Below, in pieces: positions 28,081-36,758 of a stretch of 36,758 bases of DNA. Both the position numbers and the translations under genes were made by a program. The first letter of the stretch is position 1, and each line of letters begins with the position of its first letter. Origin of the DNA: Catenaria anguillulae PL171 (Eukaryota; Blastocladiomycota; Blastocladiomycetes; Blastocladiales; Catenariaceae). Below the pieces are notes generated by a model that saw only the letters and a list, made by a program, of their open reading frames with translations, did not search any database and was not told where the DNA came from. The stretch spans positions 1 to 36,758 of the forward strand of contig MCFL01000234.1 of the NCBI GenBank assembly GCA_002102555.1, read 5' to 3'.

Positions 28081-31000
28081 ATGTCCTCTCCACCTCAGTG
28101 GTATGCTCCGGCCTCGCCACAGCCGCAGGCAGCGGCAACCAACCGAAGCCAAGCTCCAGATCCTGGCCGTCGCTCCTCGGTCATTTCCAAACGCTCATAT
28201 GGGCGAGGCAATGGCCAGAGCTCAGATGACGACGAGAACGACAAAGATGTCAAGTGCGTTGATTGAATCCCAGCAATGAATGCCTGATCCATTGATTCAA
28301 GTCCTTCTCACATGTCTGTTGCATTGATTTCAACAGGCGGCCAAACACCAACCCGGCAGCCACCTCGCCGACGCTTCACCGCTCAGGCGGCCGTGGCGTC
28401 TCCGTATCCAAATCGCCTGCGGCCTTGCGTGCTGCCCGCCGCCGCTCATCGCCAGTCAAGCGGACATCTGCGACACCACTAGTCACACTGGGCGGGTCAT
28501 CGCCTTCGCTGGCCAATGCGGCTTTCCCACAGCTCACATTCAGCTGGCCAAGCGCCTCTCCAACACCCACCGCCCATTCAGCGCAGCTCACGACGTTTTC
28601 TACGGCATCGACCATGTCCTCTCCGCCAAGTGCAACGTTTTCCAATGCCACCATCGGATCGCCCTTCTTTACAACCCAGCCATTGTTTCCCGCACCCAAA
28701 ACTCCGCTGCACTCGAGTGGTGGGCCGTTGGCAAGGAAGGCTGCAGCAACACCCGACTCGTTCATTTCTGTGCATTCACCAGCGTCGTCATCGCTGCAGT
28801 CGCTCAGCGGGGGCGGCCATCATCAAGATCCAGACGCCACTTTCCATCAAGACGACGACGAGGATGATGAAGAAGAAGATGGCGACAACGACGAGGACGA
28901 GGAAGACAACAGCGTCAGTTATGCGTCGCTTAAACTCAATCTCGGGCCCAACCCACCGGCCCCACCCATGATCCACTTTGAACCAGTTCTCCCAGCATCC
29001 ACTGCCACTTCGCCGACTCAATCAGCCGCCCCAGCCACGGGCGCGGTCGATCGCCACGAGTCTGCCTCAGCCTTGACCAAACCTGTGCCTGTCGACCCAG
29101 ACCTCGCGGAACGCTACCGCAAACAGCTCCTGCAAGACTCTGCAGCCATCGAGGAGGCGCAAGCACAACTGCGTGCGGCCGCGGCCGCCACCGCCTCAGG
29201 CCACGCCAAACCCATCACCCCGGGCCGCCCGCGCACCCAAGTCCCGCACGGGCTTACGCCCATGCGTAAACTACACCTGACGCCGGGGACGCCCGGATCC
29301 ATGGCCTCGTCGGATGCAGGCGTCCAAGACACGTCCACATTTGCGCTTGACTCGGACGCAGACTCGACATTGCCACTATCGTCGTTCATCATTGACGACC
29401 ACGCACACGACCCGATGCTCGATCCCATCGCTCTGCGCAATCATTTGGATTTGGCCAACACGTCGATTCGCGGGCTCACGTCACTTGCCCGCGAACTGCA
29501 GTCCAAGCTCGCAGGGTCCGAGGCCCGCGCAGATTCCTTGTCGTCGCAGCTTGTGGCTTTGGAGCGCGAGCTCGAGCTTGAGCGTAGGCGCACGACAAAA
29601 GCCGTGGATGCAGAGACGCGCGCGCAAAGGTCGCTAGAGCATCTGGAGGCTGTAATTCGCGAGACCGAGGGCGGTAGGGAAAAGGTGGCAGAGGGAGCGA
29701 GTCGGTTGGCGCAAGAGAATTCGAGACTGCGCAAGGAGAACAAGGCCTTGGTCGAGGATGTGGATGGGTTAAGGTTCAAGGTCGAGACGCTGGAAAGGGC
29801 CGTGAGCGATGGAAAACGCGAACGCGAGGCTGAGGCTGCTGCCGCCAAACGTGCGATTTCGCATGCCCATCGGGAACGGGATGTGGTGTTGCACAAGTGC
29901 GAGGAGCTCAAGGGCGAAGTCGAGACGCTGGCACGAAAGCTGGCCAGGGCCATGACCCAGAGACGTGCTCAGAGCAAGGCCAGCCGGCACCGGTCGGCGT
30001 CAAGGGGTCCCGTCGGCGTAGGTGGCAGCGTGTCGTTTGGACGTGGGGCCAGGAAGGGCTCGGCGGGTACAGGAACGGGCACGGGCACTGGGACCGGGGA
30101 AGGCGGTGAAGACACCATGTCTCAGTCTGGGTCATCGTCGGCGGGCGAGGGCAGTGTGTCGCTGACGGCGGCCGAGCAGATGAATCTCAAGGCTGAGCAG
30201 CTGCAGGTCGAGTTGAGGCAGGCAAAGGAGGCTGCAACGCAGTTGGAGGGGGCGAATTGCGAGCTCCAAGTCTTGGTCCGTGAGTTGACGGAGCAAAAGG
30301 ACGAGCTGGTCGAGTTGTTGGATCAAAGTCGTGTGTACATTGAGCAGTTGGAGCGCGAGAGAGAGGAGTTGGAGGAGATGGTGCATGCCCACTCTGGCGC
30401 CGTGGGTGAGGAGCGGGAGGCGAGCTTTGGCGACGAGTTGGCTGAGGCCGAGGCGGCGGCGGCGGCGTTGAATCACAGCGATTTGATGGGTTTGGGGTCA
30501 TCGTTGGCGGCCGAACTCCAAGTCGAGTCGCCCGTCCCCGTTCCTGCCAGTACGGGGATCGCATTGACGTTGACCGAGTCGCAAGCGCCTCACGAGTCGA
30601 CGTTTGTTCCGTCCGATGCACCGGCCGCGCCGCCCAAACTCAAGTCGAGATTGCTGACCGGAGCAGAAGTGCCCGCACCGCTTGTTCTGGACACCCCCAA
30701 GCTGGGCCAAGCAGACCTTGTGTCGATGCATTCACCGTCTTTGTTCAACGTGCCATTGGATCCGTTTGCCAACGACTCGAGTCCCCAGAGCACCCCACCA
30801 AGACGGTCACTTACGCCCGTCTCGGTCATGCGTCCGCCATCCACCAGACCCTCACGCAGATCCACACCTCCCACTGTCATTATCACGTCCACAACCGCTC
30901 AAACACCGCCGCCCTTGCCGTCGACCGATGCCATTTTGCCGTTTTACACATCCGCTCCTCGCCACCTTCACCTCCTTCCAAACGCGCCGATTCGGTCCAT

Positions 31001-33635
31001 CAGCATGCCGTCGTTGCGTGACAAGGTCAATGCTGCAGCGCTTGTGCCCTCCATGAATCACAGCAACCTGACTGTTCAATCCATGACGGTCCCGGTGGCA
31101 GCAAACGCACTCGACCGCACCTCGTCTGGCCGCTCGCGCAAATCATCCTTTTCAACGTCGATGCGCCGATCACCCAGCGCCACATCGACTTTCCGTGCTC
31201 CGTCCACTACGGCCAGCGCTCTTCCGACGATCCCAGCGGTTTCCCCCGCGGATATCGCCGACAAGTTGCAGGCAATCAGCACGCGCGGCAAAGAACTCGA
31301 GACCCGGGCCCGTGACGCGAGCTTGCGATCTGGCGCGGCCATGTCGAATTTGCTGGTGGCTGCCAACAGCAAGGACGACTTGATTGGCGCCACAGCAGAC
31401 GTACCGTTCAACTCGTGTGTGCTTGGGGCTCAAGTGTTGGGCGAGGCAGAGCTCGGTCTGTTTGCGGCAAACGCAGCGTCGAGCTCGGTGGCCAAGACGG
31501 ATGGGCCAAAGGAACGTGCATTTGCCGAGAAGGTGCCGTTGGCGATTCCCGCATTGAGCCCGCGCAAGGACTTGCAAGCCGTGGACTCGGGTGCCGTGTT
31601 GGACGCCGAGGGTAAGCAAGGCCAAGGTCCAGGTCTCGGTGCAAAAGGCAAGACAATTGTTGACTTGGCACCCATGTCAATAACCGCAGGAAGTTTGTCC
31701 GCGTCCAGCAAGATGAACTCGAGCAAAAAGCGGCACGTGGATGGCGGGACGGTGAGATTCTCATTGACCAATGAGGAGTCACCATTTCTTGGTGGTAGTG
31801 CGAGTGAGGTGGATGTGCCACGGTCAAGTAAGCGTATTAATGCGCCCGACTCGATTCTCGACCTTTCACGCTCGACGGTTGCAAGAGGCAACAAGAAGGC
31901 CAATCGGCTTTCGCTTGTGGCATCGTCGGCAAACCTTCGGTCCACCTCAAGCAAGTCTCGGCCCGGCTCTTCAGCCGCCGCCGCCAGTGACTCGCATGCC
32001 AACGCCAAACCCGACGCAAGAGCCTCAAGTGGATCCTTCTCGTTTCCCTCGTTTTCATTCCCGGCCCCATGGTCGAACCAGCCCACGTCGCCAACTGCCG
32101 CTGCGGCCGCAACCATCTTGCCCAACCACCCCGGCGCAGTGCACATTCCGCGGCTTTTCCTCGGCACCTGGATGCTGAAATGGGACCGCCGCAACAAGAT
32201 TGCCCACCCGCGTTTCTTTTGGATCAATCACACCGACTTGCGCGAGGGTGTCACTGTCTTGTGGGCCAAACACAACCCGTTCATCCCTGGCGACCGTCCA
32301 CCGTTGCGCGGAAATGCCGACGATTTGTGGTGGGGTGCAGCGGCAGCCGGGAGCGGACCGGGCACACCCGTCAAGGGCGGGAGCAAGGCGAGTACAAAGG
32401 TGCAGCAGCTGGTCAAGTCGGTGAACGTGACGGATGCGGTGCAGTCTCATCGGGGTCGCGGCAAGCTGGTGTGGGATAACGGCAAGACCAAGAGAGTAGG
32501 TAGCAACGAGTTGACCACGTTCTTGGTGATTCATACTCGCACGCGGTACATGGATTTGCAGGCGCCGACGCCCGAAGATCACAAGGCGTGGTTCGAAGGG
32601 CTCAAGTATCTTGTCGAGGTCCAGACGTTGACCAACAAGGCTGTTGCATCAGCATCGGTCACGTCTCCAGCAGTCGCAAGCGCGCCCTATGTTGTCGCAA
32701 AAACGCCTGTGATCGCACCCGCAACACCATCCAAATCAAAACCTGCGTCATCGACTGCCGCACCCGCTTCATTATCATCCGCGTTTGGTTCCACCACCAC
32801 TGTGCCATCCGGCTCGGTGTTTACCACGGCCAATATCAAGACTTCCAACTCCAGTGCACCGTCATCTGGCTCGGCGACTCCCACGCCCTCGGTTTCGGGT
32901 CGGACGGGCTCGTCATCAGGAACAACTCGATCTCGTTCACGCGTTCGTGCCCCCATTCCAACACCGCGCTCGTCATCCCGCCCATTGCCGAATGCTGCAC
33001 GGCCCAGCACACCTGCTGCGCAATCACCGCGCCCACCTGTGCCCGATGTTCCGCCGACCGGGGCCGGCAAGCTCGCTTCCGCGGGAAAGGGCAAGTCAAA
33101 GAAGGACGCTGCCGACGATCGGACAAGTCGGCCGTTCCAGTGGATCGCGCGCAAAATGAAAAAGTCGGAGGCGGTGACTACAATTGAACCGGCTGTGGCG
33201 GCGACCGCGAGCCAATCCAACTCTGGTCTTTTGCCATCAAGTGCACCTTCGGCCACGTCTCTTCCGCAATCCACGTCCCTGGAAACTTTACACCATGACC
33301 GTAACCAACACCCGTTAGTCCAGCACGGTGCCGCGATTCCTACAACTCCCGTGCCAGCGATTGCCGATGACCGCATGTCCAAGGCGAGCAGCTCGGATGC
33401 CATCTCGAGCAACGCATCCTCAGAGTCCAAGGGCAGAGGCATTGCGCGCAAAACTTCAAACTTGTTCAGCCGGATTGGGATCGGAAGCAGCTTTGGCGCG
33501 AGTTCAAGTGCAAGTTCGTCGCCAAAGGCCGAAGCAGCCGCCGATGCGCTTGGTGGGTCCGTGAGTACGAGTAGTACGGCGGGACCAAAGCGGAGGAGCT
33601 CCGTTTTCAAGCTGGGCGTTGGCAAAAAGTCGTGA
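28081..33635 (+). CDS. Num1/Mcp5-like cortical anchor protein with C-terminal PH domain
   Basis: Two exons (28081-28253, 28337-33635) give 1823 aa. The intron (gtgcgt to caacag) joins NDKDVK to RPNTNPA. Order of parts: a Ser/Pro-rich N-terminus, an acidic block (DEDDEEEDGDNDEDEEDN) at ~residues 170-190, coiled coils at ~420-600 and ~665-750 with a Gly-Thr run (GTGTGTGTGTGEG) between them, long disordered Ser-rich stretches, and a Mcp5-type PH domain at ~1323-1487. That domain shows IPRLFLGTWMLKWDRR, HPRFFWINHTDL, TFLVIHTRTRYMDLQAP and HKAWFEGLKYLV. Num1/Mcp5 proteins bind plasma-membrane phosphoinositides through this domain and anchor dynein or mitochondria at the cortex. After the domain comes a ~330-residue Ser/Ala-rich tail, unlike yeast Num1 where the PH domain is near the end. 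Function is inferred from the PH domain. Confidence 0.88.
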
Positions 33636-34689
33636 ATGTGATGTGATTGATGGTGTGTTGGATCTGTTGTCGTTAGATGGTCTATGCCCCGAGCCCACTC
33701 TTTCATGTCGGTCGGACTCCTTGCTCTGTGGATACCTTACACTTTGATTTCCTTGTCTTCTGTCTCCTTTCTTCTTCGTCAAGTTCTTGATGTTTCGTTT
33801 CATTCGAGCGACACCGTTGGCAACGTGATAATTTATCCCTGTTCTTTTGCTCCATGATTTCACCAACGCCCGTTTATTTATACTTCTCAATTTCAACAAC
33901 AAAGTGACTTCGAGGCTTGTCTCATTTTGAAGCATTCAAGGCACCGCATTAGCAATGGTCCTGAAGCGATGTGTCTCAGGAGGCATTCTTGCGATATGGA
34001 TGTGCTTGGACTTGAATTCTGAACTTTGAAGATTGTGCTCATTGCCGGAGCCGATGGCACTGCTACTTGGCCGAGCGCTTAATTCCTGACACAGCCCAAC
34101 CGTGTCACCTGGTGCGGGTTCCTACTCTGACTTACTTCAGTACGACTCCGTCCACCTCGTGCGAACATCGAGAGACTGAGGAAGTCAGCATCAAGCTCTC
34201 ATGAACCAGCGGAGCGAGCATTTTGCGAAGACTCGTGACATAAAGACTGTGCAAAACTAAAGGACTTGTCCCATGTGAAAAGCATCTCTATAGCTTGATC
34301 TGAGGGGGATCGGTATAGGCGTCGACCCCACTGTGCATTGATTCCAGTCAGGTGGTAGTACAATAAAGGCTCAAGTGCGCCAGCGAGCGCCAGCGTGCAT
34401 TCGCGTTTGTCACCGCCCAGCTTCCTTGCTTCGTTTTCTCATCCATGCAAACAAAAGTCGGTCGTCCCCACTCGCGATTGACTCTGGACACGCTCATCGA
34501 AATGTAGGTATAAGTGGATGTTGGTGAGTGGAGATGAGAAAGGCCGAGACGATAAACATGTCAGCAAATGAATTGTTAATGATATTCAGAATGAGGATCG
34601 GGTTGGAAAAGATGGTGAAATCGAATCACTACTTAAAAAGCAATCACGAGACTTCGAGACTCCACACTCATCGGTCGGTCCATTTGGAT
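33636..34689. other. Intergenic region, no supported gene
   Basis: About 1 kb downstream of the Num1-like gene. I checked for tRNA-like arms and conserved small-RNA motifs and saw none that fold convincingly. ORFs here are short and without motifs. Confidence 0.45.
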
Positions 34690-34901
34690 TCATGCAGACT
34701 CGACGGCAATGGCAACACCCACAAACACGTCCGCTGCCGACGACGATACCTTCGTGGCCATTGCCTGAGCGGGCTTGAACGTCGGGGCAAACGAGTAACT
34801 GCGCCGACTCGTCCTGATCACGGTAGGCACCAAACTCCCAAGCATCTTCGAAGTATAGCGATCCAACGGCCGCGGCTCCCTACGCCGACGCTCATCCACC
34901 A

Positions 34902-35099
34902 TTGGCCGGCGTGGCACAGCCAAAAACCATTGGGCGGCGGTACGGCATGGCGTACCTCGTGGCCATGTGCGACCCGCTGGATGCGCATGTGTGGTGGGCA
35001 CGCCCGAGTGCGCGCAAACTTGAGTTGCACAAGGCGGCGCTCGAGAGCACGGTGTTTGCGGAACCAAGCAATGTACTTAACACTGGGAAGGTGGTTTGA
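34902..35099 (+). pseudogene. Possible fragment of a W-rich repeat gene
   Basis: A 65-codon plus-strand frame has strongly biased third positions and reads YGMAYLVAMCDPLDAHVWWA followed by KLELHKAALEST and NVLNTGKV. The order WW, then LEL, then AALE, then VLN follows the layout of a repeat unit in the intact protein near 2-4 kb (LNWWLDSGLELRFSPTAIE). No start context or adjacent repeat is evident. The resemblance is short and may be chance. Confidence 0.25.
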
Positions 35100-35149
35100 T
35101 GGGCTCACGGACGTTTGTGTTGATTGCAACCACGCCTGAAAGTGCAAGC

Positions 35150-36309
35150 AAGTATACGAGTAAGACTGACTGTCAGTGCGTCAAGTCGAGAAAACAGAAA
35201 CCCAAGCGCACTGAGACACTTTGTCAACGACGCCGTTCCCGCCACCAGTTCGCCCCAGCGTGACGGCACCAGGCCCTTGACCGCAAGCATAATCAGGTGA
35301 AACATGACGCGGCCCGGCATCCAAAATGGTGGCTCCAGATCCTCGCACCTCGGCGCCGCCGCTCGCGACCGCGCTCGCAACCCACGACGCGCTCGAAATG
35401 TGAATGGCCGTGATGTGCGGATGCGGAATGGCAAGCTTAGCGAGCACCGTCATTGGCGAAAAAGTGTCGAGTTTGAAACTGAACAATGCCTTGAACTCGT
35501 CCGGGTATTCTTTTGCAAGCTGGGATGCCGTGTGGTACGACTCGAGAGCGCGGGGAGCTGACCAGGCTCCAACACTGTTCAACCAAAGATGTGAGACCAA
35601 ACGCGACTAACCAGTGCGAAGTGCGAGGTAGACAGTGTCAACTTACCCTCACATCTGCACGCTTGCCGCCCAACGTATCCATCGATGGAAGTCCGAGTTT
35701 TGCGATACGATCTTGAATCAGTTGGCATTCCAGTGGGTCCTCGGCCACAACGACGAGCATGTGCAAGATGAGACTATTAAAATCGGCTGGTCAGCAAGCA
35801 CGGCAATGGAAACACGAGTGTTTGATGCAGAGCAGGCCAAGACGGGGTCGGACCTCTTCATGGCACCGTCACTGCCACTTGCCCTGGCCAATGACCGACC
35901 CCACGCCGGGGATCCACGATTGAATGGCATGAAAGCCCAAGTCCACGCGCTGGCGAAGCGGCAACGGGGCGGCCCATGGCCACACGGCACCCATGAGCTT
36001 GTTGAGCGGGAATGGATACTTGGTCGCGAGCTTGCGCGGCAGGTCCGGAAAAGCACTGCACAAACGCGCAAATCCTGTCGGGTGGTGCATGATATGTGCG
36101 ACAAACTCATCGCGCGAGGACAGACTTGGACCTGCGCGCACACGTCCGAGGCGTCCGTGCTACTGCCAGTCGAGGATGGCGGCGAGTAGACCCGAGGGCG
36201 TGGCCGATGCATGGGCAAAAGTCGGCGTCGAGTTCAAGGTTCCGAGTCGGGATCTGTCCACGGCTATCGGCAGATGCATTGCCGGCACCAGCGGCGGATG
36301 TGTCTCCAT
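35150..36309 (-). CDS. Hypothetical protein, structure uncertain, possibly decaying
   Basis: I do not recognise the family, but a stretch of minus-strand sequence is clearly protein-like. It reads in order DEFVAHIMHHPTGFARLC, KLATKYPFPLNKLMGAVWPW, FHAIQSWIPGVGSVIG, MLVVVAEDPLECQLIQDRIA, KLGLPSMDTLGGKRADV, LVSHLWLNSVGAWSAPRAL, ALFSFKLDTFSPMTVLAKL and AIPHPHITAIHISSASW. Linking these needs two introns: a GC-AG intron at 35882-35787 (donor G|GCAAGT) and a very short 40-nt GTAAGT intron at 35646-35607. An in-frame TAG at 36162-36160 follows the possible start METHPPLVPAM at 36309, so the real start may be downstream. Near 35380 the sense shifts to another frame carrying RVMFHLIMLAVKGLVPSRWG. Either further introns are missed or the gene is broken. 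Confidence 0.4.
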
Positions 36310-36758
36310 GCATGTTATCGTTGGTGAAATGCACTGGCGGACTCGTGCGTGATGAAGAATTGGGTGAGGGCGAAGGAACTTGGAGCAAGGGTGAGGTGGG
36401 CGGCAGTCGAATTGAGAGGATCAACTTGAAGGGTAAGGGATCAGGGATCAAGGATCGGGAGTGGGAAAGACAGGTCGGACAGGAAGTAGAGGAAGGTATA
36501 CATAGAGGGAGGGGGCAGAAAGAGAGGGCGAGTGACAAGGTCCAAAGGCACAAGGAGAAGCTTTGGGAAAGGGAAAGGGAAAGGGAAAGGGAAAGGCACA
36601 AAGTGGCCGGGCGGGCAGCAATTTCGTTTCCTGCAACTTTTCTCGCGTGTTGTCCTCACCATCTCAGATTCCCACACGATCAGAGATTGACATGGCAAAA
36701 CGATCTGCAGGTGTTGCAGATGCTGCCCAAATGTCACAAACAGAAAAGTCAAATTGAT
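36310..36758. other. Window end, low-complexity intergenic sequence
   Basis: No supported gene. The segment is purine-rich on the plus strand and contains a (GGGAAA)n microsatellite. Confidence 0.5.
36565..36596. repeat. (GGGAAA)n hexanucleotide microsatellite
   Basis: Five tandem GGGAAA units in a purine-rich stretch. The open frames across it are artefacts of the repeat. Confidence 0.8.

Noticed and set aside
32687-33706. 339-codon minus-strand ORF over the end of the Num1-like gene
   Set aside because: It is an antisense shadow of the Ser/Ala-rich tail; it has low complexity and no motif.
35150-36141. Resemblance of the uncertain locus to DUF4112 (IPGVGSVIG, then a GLVP-x-x-x-GELV segment)
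   Set aside because: The two segments are separated by about 130 unrelated residues and lie in different frames, and the core spacing of DUF4112 is not met.
36441-36752. Minus-strand ORFs rich in Phe-Pro and Ser-Leu at the window end
   Set aside because: They are produced by the (GGGAAA)n repeat and the purine-rich tract.

Overview
The window looks like nuclear DNA from a zoosporic (flagellated) fungus. Genes are close together, and most have short GT-AG introns of roughly 65-210 nt. Several products are typically fungal: a Num1/Mcp5-type PH protein, a zincless-finger Fpg glycosylase and a TPC1-type carrier. One, DRC2/CCDC65, is specific to motile cilia. Together with a tryptophan-rich ankyrin-like repeat protein, this points by inference to Blastocladiomycota (Catenaria/Allomyces-like). 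No sequence search was run. Exon-intron structures were worked out by hand from reading frame, splice sites and family conservation; each multi-exon model given with full exon boundaries sums to a multiple of three.

Layout. 0.5-1.2 kb: small secreted protein (+). 2.0-4.0 kb: W-rich ankyrin-like repeat protein (-). A decayed relative follows it head-to-head (+, 4.1-4.45 kb), and its tail overlaps a small antisense ORF (4.35-4.72 kb, -) that has a relative at 20.85 kb. 5.4-6.9 kb: mitochondrial YchF/OLA1-type ATPase (+). 7.3-10.25 kb: dymeclin (+, 7 exons). 10.4-12.2 kb: STRAD-like pseudokinase (-, 6 exons). 13.3-14.5 kb: Fpg/MutM DNA glycosylase (+). 14.6-15.4 kb: mitochondrial uS15m (-). 15.8-16.55 kb: Pth2 peptidyl-tRNA hydrolase (-). 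16.9-18.8 kb: YEATS-domain chromatin protein (+). 19.1-20.3 kb: TPC1-like mitochondrial carrier (-). 20.85-21.27 kb: small orphan ORF (+). 21.5-24.9 kb: ABCB6/HMT1-type ABC transporter (-, 9 exons). 25.7-27.4 kb: DRC2/CCDC65 (-). 28.1-33.6 kb: giant Num1/Mcp5-like cortical protein (+). 34.7-36.3 kb: a poorly resolved, possibly decaying locus (mainly -).

The genes are mostly unrelated housekeeping functions: Golgi trafficking, mitochondrial translation and transport, DNA repair, chromatin and metal handling. The one functionally suggestive pair is DRC2 and the Num1-like gene, which share a divergent 650-nt promoter region and both concern dynein/microtubule machinery. I found no mobile element, virus-like element, CRISPR array, tRNA or rRNA that I can support. 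The least explained parts are the W-rich repeat family and its relics, the paired orphan ORFs (4.35 and 20.85 kb), and the locus at 34.7-36.3 kb.
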